Shown here piece by piece: positions 52,821 through 61,266 of a stretch of 64,000 nucleotides of DNA. This DNA is from Pseudoalteromonas umbrosa (GTDB taxonomy: Bacteria > Pseudomonadota > Gammaproteobacteria > Enterobacterales > Alteromonadaceae). The translations under genes were made by a program, and so were the position numbers. The notes beneath the pieces are model-generated. The model did no database searches. It saw only the letters and a list, made by a program, of their open reading frames with translations, and was not told the DNA's origin. Within the stretch, counting starts at the first letter, position 1; every line of letters starts with the position of its first letter. Location of the stretch: contig NZ_JASJUU010000009.1 in NCBI RefSeq assembly GCF_030125375.1, positions 1 through 64,000 on the forward strand, given 5' to 3'.

Positions 52821-53606
52821 TTATTGAGCAGCTTTAATTCCGCTGTGCTGTGATTGTGAGCTAAACTCCATCGGATCACGGCGGTATTGTTCTAGATAGT
52901 GCGCTTCATGAGTGTTTTTGAGTAGAGTTATTACTTCATCACACAAGTTGAAGCGCTTTTGCGTTACTTCAAACGAATGATAAATATCACCATCTTTGGT
53001 TCTCAATGAACTGGCTAACCAATCACAATACATTTCGAATAAATCGACTAAGGTCATATCCATAACCCCACCTGAAAAGTGTTCTGGGTGATGGCGATTA
53101 TGCGCATAGTGGTGTTCAAGTGCAGGTTTTAATTCTGCTAGAGCCTTGTGGTAATCGACACTGCCGAATTCAACAAAAGAGAGGCGTTCCATACTTTTAG
53201 TAAAGGCATCGACTTCGGGTGCAAGCAGCTTTGACTGATCGTGCGTGAGGCAACGCCTGTGGATCTCTTGTAACCATACGCTAAGCAGGCTCTGCTGTGA
53301 TGCGCGGTGCTGGGCTAACCAACTCTGTGTATTGGCAACTAAAGCGCGAACTAAGGGACTGGCCTTATCAAGCCACTGCCAAGCTTGTGTGCTGCTGTGC
53401 TCGAATGCGTGTAACAATGAGAACAGGGTATGAGGCTTGTGTTTCGTGACACTTGCAGTTTGCATCAATACATCAGCACCGTGCAATAAAAATCGCTGCA
53501 CAAACCAGATGTGCCGCCAAGTTGTGGCATTGGTAACCAGCTCACAGGTGTTTAAATTGACCTCAAGCTGATCACCAAATGTGGGTGAATTCTTGTTTTG
53601 TAACAT
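52821..53606 (-). CDS. DUF5662-family phage protein
   Basis: 261 residues from ATG 53606 (MLQNKNSPTF), with AAAGG at a suitable distance; a GTG at 53642 would add 12 residues. CLTHDQSKLLAPEVDAF and AHNRHHPEHFSGGV followed by DMTLVDLFEMYCDWLAS are the characteristic blocks of the family, with conserved His/Asp likely binding metals in an HD-like helical fold. Biochemical function is unknown. A TTGTACAA at 53677-53684 lies about 70 bp upstream. Confidence 0.7.
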   Translation of the reverse strand: MLQNKNSPTFGDQLEVNLNTCELVTNATTWRHIWFVQRFLLHGADVLMQTASVTKHKPHTLFSLLHAFEHSSTQAWQWLDKASPLVRALVANTQSWLAQHRASQQSLLSVWLQEIHRRCLTHDQSKLLAPEVDAFTKSMERLSFVEFGSVDYHKALAELKPALEHHYAHNRHHPEHFSGGVMDMTLVDLFEMYCDWLASSLRTKDGDIYHSFEVTQKRFNLCDEVITLLKNTHEAHYLEQYRRDPMEFSSQSQHSGIKAAQ

Positions 53607-53702
53607 ACATGAATACCTTTGAAGCAATGAAAATTTGCTCACTTCTCAGACGTCACTCAGCTCAAACAAGAAAACATTGTACAATAATTAGAGCCTATTT
53701 TC

Positions 53703-54500
53703 TCAAGTTTTATTCATGTTGCTTTGAAACGCAATATCTTGGCGTATACCTGATGTATTGGTTTCCAACTCCTTGACACGCTGTAAAATTGTCATTTTAT
53801 ATAGGGTTTCGGCTTTCGTGATAGACAGCGTTGTGTTTGTACTTATCAAGTCGACAATGCGTGCCATCGGTGAGTTTCGCAATTGCATTAATTGTGATCT
53901 GTATAGGGTTAGTTCTTTTCGCAATACATTGATTCGGGATAATTTTTCTGCCAGTGCATCTTGGCCTTGATGCTGGCTGAGCTGCTCCGGTCTCGTCTCA
54001 TCGCCAGTTAACAAGGCTAAAATGCGGATAAGCTCGGATAACACGCCCTGTTTTTTGGCTTCTTTGGCTTCTAAAAACAGCGTATGTTTATTGCTATCGT
54101 CTGTTTTATCTGGGTGGGCAAGTTGAGCAATACGTCGGTATAACTTGTTCACTGATATCGGCGCATTGTGGGTGCTGCCGGACAGCTCAGAACGCACCGC
54201 TTGATTGGGCGTGGAGGCTTTTTCAGCGTCATCCAAAGGGATATCTGGTTCAGTGTCTGCTTGCTTGGTGCGCGCCAAATCAGCTTGTGCCCGGTTGTAT
54301 TCCGTGGCGGCGCTCATGTACAGCTCATCGTATACAGGAAAGCGTTGTGCCAATTGTCCTGCGACTTCATTGGCACGTTTATCTAAAGTGGCATATTCGG
54401 CTTTAACCGTGTCTATCTGGGTTAATAATTCAGCGATACGAGCTGCTAAATCATGCCCATTAGTAGCGGGTGCTGACACCGGTGAATGACTGTGAGACAT
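53703..54500 (-). CDS. J-domain protein with coiled coil
   Basis: 265 residues. VNKLYRRIAQLAHPDKTDDSN near residues 116-136 (in parts YRRIAQLAHPDKT) has the HPD tripeptide and preceding basic helix II of J-domains, followed by a helix III-like FLEAKEAKKQGVL. N-terminal (about 18-80) and C-terminal helices look like coiled coils. J-domains stimulate DnaK ATPase, so this may recruit host DnaK. It overlaps the sbcC-like gene by 41 bases, linking it to the recombination operon. Confidence 0.65.
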   Translation of the reverse strand: MSHSHSPVSAPATNGHDLAARIAELLTQIDTVKAEYATLDKRANEVAGQLAQRFPVYDELYMSAATEYNRAQADLARTKQADTEPDIPLDDAEKASTPNQAVRSELSGSTHNAPISVNKLYRRIAQLAHPDKTDDSNKHTLFLEAKEAKKQGVLSELIRILALLTGDETRPEQLSQHQGQDALAEKLSRINVLRKELTLYRSQLMQLRNSPMARIVDLISTNTTLSITKAETLYKMTILQRVKELETNTSGIRQDIAFQSNMNKT

Positions 54501-56721
54501 TTTTTATGGTACTCCCGTTATAAGTTTTAGTAATTTCAATGGCGGCATCAAAAGGGTGTTCAAGCCCTCGGTGGTCAATCAACCAAATTTGACGTTTTAG
54601 ACGACGTGCGCGACGCTGCAATACATCCAGTAACCCAGTTATGCCGCTGTCACTCATCCATTGACTGGGTTCGTCCCAAATCTCAAAAGGTAGCTCTAGG
54701 CCTTTAGATGCTCTGATCATATTTGCAAGGCCCAGACTGGCAGCAAGACGCAAGCGCTGAGACTCTCCCCCTGACCATGCTTCCCATTTAACAGGCTCTA
54801 GGTTGTCTGCACTGTTGATAAAAGCAAAAAAGCCTTTTGATAAAGTCCCTTTTTTGGTTTCTTTGTCGACATCAAACTCCACTGACCAACCGCCTAATCC
54901 TAATCCATCTAAGGCACTGTTCACCTCGGCTTCTAACTCGTTTAATGCGGCGCTAACAGCAAATAATTTGACGCTTTTAAAGCCTTTAACCCAGAAGCGA
55001 CTAGCCTGTTCTTGCATCACAATCTCTTCTAATTCTTCGAAGGCGGCTTGGCGTGTTTGAGTTAAGTTGTCGAGGCGGGCTTGGCGACTTTCTTGTTGGG
55101 ATTGATAGGGGTTCGTTTGTGCTTCACTGTGCGCAATATGTTGCATTAAATCATGTTCAATGCGTGACCATGCCTTTGCATCAGCTTGGGCGTTGGCCAA
55201 TGCGGCCTCTGAATTACTGACTTGTCGGCTGAGTTCATTGAGCTGAGTTTGGCAAGCTTTACGAGCTTGTGTTTCTATGTGCTTGATACGACTTGCAAAG
55301 TCCCGCTCTGATTCTTGCAAATCCCGGCGCGCTCCTTTGAGCTTGTCTCGGCTTAATCGCAATGTTTGACGGTGGGCATCATGGGCTTGCTTGACGGCGT
55401 CAGACAGCTCAGCTCGGGCTTTTTTATTGGCACGCAATGCTCGGTTATCTTTGCGCAAGGCGGTCTCAACAGTGTCTATTTGCGCCTCTAATTCAACGAT
55501 CTGTGCTTCACATATCGCCAGTTCATGGTTAACTTGTGCAGGCGTTATTGGCTGGCCACAGGTTGAGCAATCACCTTCAAGGCGTTGGACCTTTTGCTCG
55601 CGCTGCTCGAGTTTGATGATTTGCTTATCAATGCTTTCCAGTGCCTGCTCGTGCTTTGCGATGGACGAGGTGATTGTGTTTGCTTGGTACTCGAGATCTT
55701 TAAGTTGCGCTTGTTGAGGTGGCGTGAACTCCGTGTCTTCTAGCGCAGTGAGTTCAGTGCTGGCTTTATCTAATTGCGCTTCTAGCGCCTCTTGCACCCT
55801 ATCTCGCTCTTCATAAAGTGGCTGAGATTGCTTGTTTAGTTGACTTTCAAAGTTCGCTTGATGATGTGTTAACGCTTCTTGATGTGTCTGAAGTGTTCGT
55901 TTATCTGCTTCGATGGCATCTTGAATTGCCTGATATGTGGCCTGGTGCTCGGCCAGATCTTTTTTGAGGCGAGTGAGTGTCTGAGTGTGTTCAGCTTCCC
56001 ATTGGGCAATTTGCTCACTGAAATCTTGGGCTTCTAATTCATCGAGCTGACCTTTGATGCGTTCAATGGCGGCACGTCCAGTGTCGAGTTTATCTTTCAC
56101 ATGATCGGCGTCTTTTTTAGCTTCATCTGAGTACTTATCCCACACATCCAAGTTTAACACTTTGGCGACCAGTGCAGCGCGTTCAGTGCTGCTCATATCT
56201 AAGAACAATGCTTGAAACTGAGAGAAGTAAGCGGCTTGTAAAAATTCATCAAATGTATACCCGATCAGCGCATCGAGCTGTTTTTGGTCCACGTTTTTTG
56301 GAGCGGAGTCATTTATTTGTAGCGTCAATACATTGGGGTTCCAACGACGGTTTATTGTACAAAGATCGCCGTTGTAATTTTCAAATATCACGCGATTGGT
56401 CACACTGGGCGTGAGGGCTTTTTGGTTTGGTCGTTTTTTACCCTGTGACTCTAAATCTCGGGCTTTATCTTCAAGTGCATGGGCTACTTGCCAGCTTGCA
56501 ACATCACCCGCTTTAAGGCCCCGTGAGGTTTTGCCATAAAAAGCCAAAGTCAGGCCGTCAAACAGTGAAGACTTTCCGGTGCCATTGGCACCTAATTCGG
56601 GATCTACGTCGTTTTTGCCAGTGACAAAACACAAGCCGTCTTCTGGGTACTCTGTAAAGTCAAAGGTTTGTGCTTGTGCAAAGGTTTTGAACCCTTCCAT
56701 AAACAAGGATTTTAATTTCAT
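54460..56721 (-). CDS. SbcC/Rad50-type ATPase (T4 gp46-like)
   Basis: 753 residues from ATG 56721 (MKLKSLFMEGF); a longer frame starts inside the leader motif at 56734-56742. Walker A GANGTGKSS near 45, an ABC signature WSGGESQRLRLAAS near 650, Walker B LPFEIWDEP near 680, and the zinc hook CSTCGQP near 385 in the middle of two long coiled coils. With the SbcD-like nuclease it forms a Mre11-Rad50 complex that resects ends or opens hairpins for recombination-dependent replication. Shorter than bacterial SbcC (~1,050) but similar to phage versions. TTGTACAA at 56355-56362 is inside it. Confidence 0.92.
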   Translation of the reverse strand: MKLKSLFMEGFKTFAQAQTFDFTEYPEDGLCFVTGKNDVDPELGANGTGKSSLFDGLTLAFYGKTSRGLKAGDVASWQVAHALEDKARDLESQGKKRPNQKALTPSVTNRVIFENYNGDLCTINRRWNPNVLTLQINDSAPKNVDQKQLDALIGYTFDEFLQAAYFSQFQALFLDMSSTERAALVAKVLNLDVWDKYSDEAKKDADHVKDKLDTGRAAIERIKGQLDELEAQDFSEQIAQWEAEHTQTLTRLKKDLAEHQATYQAIQDAIEADKRTLQTHQEALTHHQANFESQLNKQSQPLYEERDRVQEALEAQLDKASTELTALEDTEFTPPQQAQLKDLEYQANTITSSIAKHEQALESIDKQIIKLEQREQKVQRLEGDCSTCGQPITPAQVNHELAICEAQIVELEAQIDTVETALRKDNRALRANKKARAELSDAVKQAHDAHRQTLRLSRDKLKGARRDLQESERDFASRIKHIETQARKACQTQLNELSRQVSNSEAALANAQADAKAWSRIEHDLMQHIAHSEAQTNPYQSQQESRQARLDNLTQTRQAAFEELEEIVMQEQASRFWVKGFKSVKLFAVSAALNELEAEVNSALDGLGLGGWSVEFDVDKETKKGTLSKGFFAFINSADNLEPVKWEAWSGGESQRLRLAASLGLANMIRASKGLELPFEIWDEPSQWMSDSGITGLLDVLQRRARRLKRQIWLIDHRGLEHPFDAAIEITKTYNGSTIKNVSQSFTGVSTRY

Positions 56722-56872
56722 ATTTAATATCTCTAGTATCAACTTAAAGGCGCGCGAGTTGCGATGTATTCGCTTGTGTCGCCGTCAGTTTGGTTAGTTT
56801 ACCAGATCCGATTGCTAGGGCAAGCGCTGCGTATGGGTGGGATATAAGATTAGCGATGAGCATTAAAATGAA

Positions 56873-56899
56873 AAGAGGTAAACCATAGGTTTACCTCTT
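56873..56899 (-). terminator. 12-bp perfect hairpin terminator
   Basis: AAGAGGTAAACC-ATA-GGTTTACCTCTT, then TTTTC on the minus strand. It separates the gene at 56934 from the sbcC-like gene, which has its own leader motif. Confidence 0.7.
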
Positions 56900-56933
56900 A
56901 CGTCCCTGATACTAAAGTAAAAAACACTTATTT

Positions 56934-57380
56934 TTAGAGTAAGATAGACTCATTTGAAAAACGCATTGCCATGCCACTGAGCGTTTCGCCAATGCGGTCT
57001 AAGTCACCCGCAGAGGCGTCGTTTTTCAAGGTCAAAAACGGTGTAAATATCGTCCCTTCATCCGTTTTATTCATTTCTTCCCTGAGCACATTGTAGCGCT
57101 GTACAACGGTATCTGCTTGTAGCGGTAATACCAGTTGTTTGTGTGGTAACTTCCCTGTCAGTTGCGCTTCGCCTTGGGCAAACGCAATATGCACAGTCTC
57201 AGGCATAAGCGATAACGCTTCCTGTGTGTTGTACAACATAACAAGTCGCAAGTGCTGTGCTGGGATCGCATCTTTGATACCGAGGTTTTCTAACCTTTGT
57301 ACGATAAGTTGCGCATCTTCTGGCATCAGGGCAAGCGTAATGTATCCGTGTTGGCCTGCCTTTGGCTGTGCATTAACCAT
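56934..57380 (-). CDS. 2H-phosphoesterase-like protein with degenerate motifs
   Basis: 148 residues, AAGGAAAATT before ATG 57380. GYITLALMPEDAQLIVQRLE, HLRLVMLYN and FTPFLTLKND follow the order of LigT/2H proteins, where HxT/S motifs (HLTLLY and PHITL) hold the two catalytic histidines. Here the first reads HLR and the second FLT, so at least one histidine is replaced. It may be an inactive 2H fold, or the resemblance may be accidental. Phage 2H enzymes such as T4 Acb1 degrade host signalling nucleotides, but the missing residue argues against activity. Confidence 0.4.
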   Translation of the reverse strand: MVNAQPKAGQHGYITLALMPEDAQLIVQRLENLGIKDAIPAQHLRLVMLYNTQEALSLMPETVHIAFAQGEAQLTGKLPHKQLVLPLQADTVVQRYNVLREEMNKTDEGTIFTPFLTLKNDASAGDLDRIGETLSGMAMRFSNESILL

Positions 57381-57388
57381 AATTTTCC

Positions 57389-57709
57389 TTATTTGAAATC
57401 TGCTACGTTATTTTTCTCATTAATTTCTTCTTTTAGGCCTTCTGCCGGTGTGAAAGCAACCGTTAAATGCGGGTCAATCGGCACTGCTTCGCCTGTACTT
57501 GGGTTACGGCCAATACGGGCGTTACGACGCGTTAGTTTTAACGTACCAAAGTTTTGTACACGTACATCTTCACCGCTTACTAAGGCGTTGCACACAGCAC
57601 CTAAAACGGTATTTACCATATCACTGCATTTTGCGGTAGAAATATTAATGTTGTCCGCGGCAAAATCCGCTTTAATCATTTCTGCCAAATCTTTTTTAGA
57701 AGCTGCCAT
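57389..57709 (-). CDS. HU-family DNA-binding protein 2
   Basis: 106 residues from ATG 57709 (MAASKKDLAEMIK), fixed by AGGATTT; the longer frame covers TTGAGACGA at 57728. VRVQNFGTLKLTRRNARIGRNPSTGEAV is the HU/IHF arm with IGRNPSTGE. About 15 residues longer than the first HU (32381) and only modestly similar, with a different N-terminus. It lies in the recombination module and may assist its complexes or compact phage DNA. Confidence 0.88.
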   Translation of the reverse strand: MAASKKDLAEMIKADFAADNINISTAKCSDMVNTVLGAVCNALVSGEDVRVQNFGTLKLTRRNARIGRNPSTGEAVPIDPHLTVAFTPAEGLKEEINEKNNVADFK

Positions 57710-57926
57710 TTTTAAATCCTGTCTTTCTCGTCTCAAATAAAATTCATATATCCGAACGATAAGCGATGACAGTTAGCTTTTCTTAAGTCTCATATTAAAC
57801 CTTGTCGCTCCATGGAAGCTTCAAGATGTGCCAATTATGCAATGCCGCAGGGGGATACGCAAGAAGTTATTTTACGCATTCTGGACAAAGGTCAAAATTG
57901 TCCGGAACCACCCTGATTTTGTTCGA
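57710..57926 (-). promoter_or_regulatory. Leader with TTGAGACGA motif before HU 2
   Basis: TTGAGACGA lies on the minus strand at 57728-57736, 18 bases upstream of ATG 57709. No terminator seen between here and the SbcD-like stop codon at 57927. Confidence 0.5.
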
Positions 57927-58955
57927 TTAATCAACGGATTGCATTAGTTTCTTGGCTTTGTCGAGCAGCTCACCTTGGAGTGCTTGTGTTTTGGCAAAGC
58001 GCAGTAAAGTTTCTTGTGGTGACGCCACTGCTTTAAGCTCTGCGGCGGACTGTGTATGCGCATCACTTTGCTTTTGCGACACTGCCAATTTCTCAACATG
58101 TAACTGGCAGCCGTGAAATTGCCAATTATTTTTCACACAATGCGCTTTGATGCGTTTTTTATAAGTATTCCATAAATGCACGTCGCTTTGCGCCAGAGTG
58201 AGGTGGACCTTGACTTGATCGCCAGGCTGAAGATCATAATCGGTTAGTTCATCGACATCCTTCACTCTGAGGGTGACACGCTGTGGTGCCGGAAAGTAGA
58301 GTTCTTTGGCGATGGTCGTGGCATCGTCTTCGAGCATCACTACTCGAGGCTCAAATAAGTCGCCAAAGTGCACATGATAAGGGCTGGCAATATATTCAAG
58401 CTTACCGTGGCGCTGTGGACAGTGAATATCACCGGCCCATGTTTTGTGTGAGTCATCAAAAAAGTGATGGCTTAAACCATGTGAGATCTCATAAAACTCT
58501 GAGGCAATCGCACCGATCACACTTTGATGGACAAACACCGCAGCATATTCTGAGAAGTTAAAGTGGCCAAAATCGGCTTCTGGTGTTCGACTGTGCGGTA
58601 ACAGTAATAGTTTGCCGAGTTCTGGGTCGTGATGGACCATAGGCTCTTTGACATAGGTTATGTTTGCCATTCCATCTAAGAAGCCAAAAAATGGCGTCGT
58701 TGGATCAAGATAATCGTGATTTCCCATGGTGATGATGACTTGGGCGTCGAGGGATAAATCGACCAGCTCATTAATCAAGCGGTTGGTGAACTTGGCGTTG
58801 TGACGGTCTTTTGCATCTGTCACGTCGCCCAATATGTAAATTGTGTTGATGTTATGCTCTGCAACTTGCGCTTTTAACCAAGGAAAAAGTGCCCAACGGT
58901 ATTCGTCTTTGGCTTTATCGGTAAAGTGCAAGTCGGCCAATAGTAAAGATGCCAT
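57927..58955 (-). CDS. SbcD/Mre11-type nuclease (T4 gp47-like)
   Basis: 342 residues. All calcineurin-type metal motifs of Mre11 are visible: LLADLHF (D/H, near 7), ILGDVTDAKDR (near 42), TMGNHDY (near 77), FVHQS (near 142) and WAGDIHCPQ (near 173). Partner of the SbcC-like protein: together they cut hairpins and resect double-strand ends with Mn2+. A capping domain (about 220-285) and a helical tail complete the usual layout. TGAGAC at about 58990 lies upstream. Confidence 0.92.
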   Translation of the reverse strand: MASLLLADLHFTDKAKDEYRWALFPWLKAQVAEHNINTIYILGDVTDAKDRHNAKFTNRLINELVDLSLDAQVIITMGNHDYLDPTTPFFGFLDGMANITYVKEPMVHHDPELGKLLLLPHSRTPEADFGHFNFSEYAAVFVHQSVIGAIASEFYEISHGLSHHFFDDSHKTWAGDIHCPQRHGKLEYIASPYHVHFGDLFEPRVVMLEDDATTIAKELYFPAPQRVTLRVKDVDELTDYDLQPGDQVKVHLTLAQSDVHLWNTYKKRIKAHCVKNNWQFHGCQLHVEKLAVSQKQSDAHTQSAAELKAVASPQETLLRFAKTQALQGELLDKAKKLMQSVD

Positions 58956-59078
58956 AGTTTGCCTTCTTGTCGCTGTTTGTCAGCGTTAGTCTCATTTAGT
59001 TACCCATCTAGCATACGTCGTATTGCGCTGAGCTGCAACCACTTTGACACGCAATTTACCGCCCAAGCACAACAAAAA

Positions 59079-59096
59079 AAGAGCCCGTAGGCTCTT
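59079..59096 (-). terminator. Terminator after the RuvC-like gene
   Basis: AAGAGCC-CGTA-GGCTCTT with a run of T on the minus strand, 30 bases past the stop codon at 59128. Confidence 0.75.
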
Positions 59097-59127
59097 TTAA
59101 AACACGATATAAATCAATCTGTCTTGA

Positions 59128-59688
59128 TTATTTAAAGCCAACAGACATCAATTTAAAGTGATCTGTTTTGGTGGCTGCGGCGATGACTGCGACGGCATCG
59201 GCGATATGTTCATTTTTGGCCGTCAGTGGCGCATCTGGTTTTTTGCTTTTACGCAACCAATTGGCATCGGGGTGACGTTGATAGGCCCACTCAATCATTT
59301 GCGCTTTGGTTGCGGTTTTGCTGCCAACCGCGGCAAGTTTTACTTCTTCGGGCATGACCTGAATAAAGGGCTTGTCGATGGTACTGAGTAACCCTAGACA
59401 AATGCCCACCGACTTCATTGCTGAGGCATTTTGACTGCCCAGAGGCATCTCTGAGCAAACGATATCAGCTTCTGCAACCATTGCAGCCAGAGGGCTGAAC
59501 AGCTCGCGACAACGCCTCAAGTCATCACTTGATTTTCGGATGGTTTTCTCTTTGGTTGGGCTGGTTTGAACTAACTTCAGCTCAGGCGTGGCGATGATGT
59601 CACCGCTGAGGGGATCAACATCAGCCAAGACAAAACCAAAGTTACTCATTGAAGGGTCTATGCCTAATACTTTAATCGTTCTTGCCAT
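59128..59688 (-). CDS. RuvC-like Holliday junction resolvase
   Basis: 186 residues. RNase H-fold metal ligands: D11 in VLGIDPSMSNFG, E in VCSEMPLGSQNA (near 80) and D in EHIADAVAVIAAA (near 162). It would resolve branched DNA before packaging, the role T4 fulfils with the unrelated gp49. It follows the start of the small gene at 59697 by eight bases and is probably coupled. The G-I-D-P-S start and D-x-A(D/E)A ending fit phage RuvC versions of similar length. Confidence 0.85.
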   Translation of the reverse strand: MARTIKVLGIDPSMSNFGFVLADVDPLSGDIIATPELKLVQTSPTKEKTIRKSSDDLRRCRELFSPLAAMVAEADIVCSEMPLGSQNASAMKSVGICLGLLSTIDKPFIQVMPEEVKLAAVGSKTATKAQMIEWAYQRHPDANWLRKSKKPDAPLTAKNEHIADAVAVIAAATKTDHFKLMSVGFK

Positions 59689-59696
59689 ATTCTGCC

Positions 59697-59975
59697 CTAT
59701 TCATTACTTGCTTGCGCTTTTTGGTCTCGTGCCGCCATTTGGCGTGCAACGGCGTGAGGCACCTCATTGGCAGCTAGTAATCCCAAGGTCTTAGCTTTAG
59801 TTAGCTCACAGGCAACGACAATCTCCTCTGTGGTCATATCCGCATTATACCAACGCAAGTTACCATTGCCGTCATAGCCAATGACAATCCCTTTGACTAA
59901 ATCCACAGGGTTACCCTGGGCTAAGCTAGATAGTACTTTGTGAATGTGTTGCGTTTGCTGCATGTCATTTGTCAC
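59697..59975 (-). CDS. Small conserved phage-type protein
   Basis: 92 residues, GTG start 59975 preceded by AAGGAGAATAATC. IVIGYDGNGNLRWYNADMTTEE followed by helices (VVACELTKAKTLGLL), here cited in parts, resembles a short beta-hairpin plus helix protein seen in many phages. Its job is not known to me. It lies between uvsX and the resolvase, in the same operon. TTGTACAA (60015-60022) and a GGTCACA/TGTGACC dyad (59998-60013) lie immediately before it. Confidence 0.55.
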   Translation of the reverse strand: MTNDMQQTQHIHKVLSSLAQGNPVDLVKGIVIGYDGNGNLRWYNADMTTEEIVVACELTKAKTLGLLAANEVPHAVARQMAARDQKAQASNE

Positions 59976-59997
59976 GATTATTCTCCTTATTTTTAAA

Positions 59998-60022
59998 GGT
60001 CACAGATGTGACCCTTGTACAA
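59998..60022 (-). promoter_or_regulatory. GGTCACA/TGTGACC dyad beside TTGTACAA
   Basis: A 7-bp inverted repeat with a 2-base centre (59998-60013) followed by TTGTACAA (60015-60022), in the gap between uvsX and the small gene. The GTGACC half-site is also part of the repeats near 9.8 kb. Confidence 0.45.
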
Positions 60023-60025
60023 TAC

Positions 60026-61180
60026 TTATTTAAGTCGTTTACGGCCGTATTTACTGCGTTCAGGCAAGAAAGAGTCATCAATCTCACGCCAGCGTTTTTT
60101 CACTAAGGCGGTAATTTCTGTCATCACCTCGTAGTACTCGTCATCATCCATCTTTTTAATTTTTTTCACTGCATTGGCTAAGGCGGTTTTGGTCACGGTG
60201 GTTTTTGTCAGCTCGTCCAGTGAGTCTGTGGATTTTAAAAACTCCAAACAAGAGCTTAGATTATCGATACCATAGCCGAATTCAATAGAGTACTCACATT
60301 CGCGAAACGGCAGTGAAACCTTATTTTTCTTACACTTAGCTTTGACTTTAACCCCTGCTACACGCTCTTGGCGGCGCACGGTGCGCTTGATCTTACCAAT
60401 TTCAGCAAGCCAGACAATTTGTGAGCAATAGAAGTCCAATGCTTTACCACCAGAGCGGGTATACTTTTCTCCGAAGGTCACGCCAATTTTTTCTCTGATC
60501 TGGCTGATCACTAATAACGTGATCCCCGCTTTTTCTAACTCTGCGACAATGCGGCGGAACATTTCAGATAGTTTCTTTTGCTTGCCCATGCCATAAGAGC
60601 CTTTGTCATTATCACGTTGTTTTTCATCGCGGTCGGATAATGCATCTAGGGAGTCTACGACATATAAGCATTTTTCAAACTTCATGTCGCCATCAGCGCG
60701 AGCTTTTATCAGCATTTGCAGGTGCTCGAATAAAAACTCCACGGTGTTGTCTGCGTTACCCGCGTCGTCAAACATCTCGACAAAGGTCACAGCCTCTACG
60801 GGCATGCCCATGGCTGCGGCGTACTCAGCGTCAAATGCGGCCTCTGCTTCTAAGTAAAAAATGGGTTCATCCGGCCACAGTTGATTAAAGTTCGCAGCAG
60901 CCTCTGTGGCAACCAATGTTTTACCCGCGGAGCGATCGCCTACTACATTGGCAATACGCCCGACGGCCCAGCCACCGCCAAGTACTTCATCTAAGGTGGT
61001 AGAGCCAGATGGGATAAAATCTATTCCGGATTTATCAGAGGTAAAATAAGAGCTATTGATTTGTGTTTGTGCGACATCATCTGCCATTACGTCTTGGTCT
61101 ATCACTGTCTCTGTCTCGACTTTTTTTTCTGTAGCTGATTTACGCTTTAATCGGCTTGTTGCTTTTTTATCTTCGGCCAT
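60026..61180 (-). CDS. uvsX: UvsX/RecA-type recombinase
   Basis: 384 residues. Walker A GDRSAGKT near 80, Walker B CLYVVDSLDAL near 165, then the DNA-binding loop region (SYGMGKQKKLSEMFRR, TLLVISQIREKIGVTF) and GGKALDFYCSQIVWL. The size and loops resemble T4 UvsX more than host RecA. It forms filaments with the gp32-like and UvsY-like proteins for strand exchange. The N-terminal ~45 residues are charged and probably disordered. The C-terminus is basic (KYGRKRLK). A terminator lies upstream, so it may have its own start. Confidence 0.92.
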   Translation of the reverse strand: MAEDKKATSRLKRKSATEKKVETETVIDQDVMADDVAQTQINSSYFTSDKSGIDFIPSGSTTLDEVLGGGWAVGRIANVVGDRSAGKTLVATEAAANFNQLWPDEPIFYLEAEAAFDAEYAAAMGMPVEAVTFVEMFDDAGNADNTVEFLFEHLQMLIKARADGDMKFEKCLYVVDSLDALSDRDEKQRDNDKGSYGMGKQKKLSEMFRRIVAELEKAGITLLVISQIREKIGVTFGEKYTRSGGKALDFYCSQIVWLAEIGKIKRTVRRQERVAGVKVKAKCKKNKVSLPFRECEYSIEFGYGIDNLSSCLEFLKSTDSLDELTKTTVTKTALANAVKKIKKMDDDEYYEVMTEITALVKKRWREIDDSFLPERSKYGRKRLK

Positions 61181-61214
61181 TTTATATTCCAGTCGTGGGT
61201 TTGGATGGATAAAA

Positions 61215-61244
61215 AAAGCCGCTCCAACGAACGGTAGCGGCTTT
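61215..61244 (-). terminator. Terminator between gp32-like gene and uvsX
   Basis: AAAGCCGCT and AGCGGCTTT with a 12-base loop, followed by TTTTTTT on the minus strand. It ends or attenuates the gp32-like transcript, allowing higher ssDNA-binding protein expression than UvsX. Confidence 0.75.
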
Positions 61245-61266
61245 GGTCCTAGTTCAATGTGATGGT

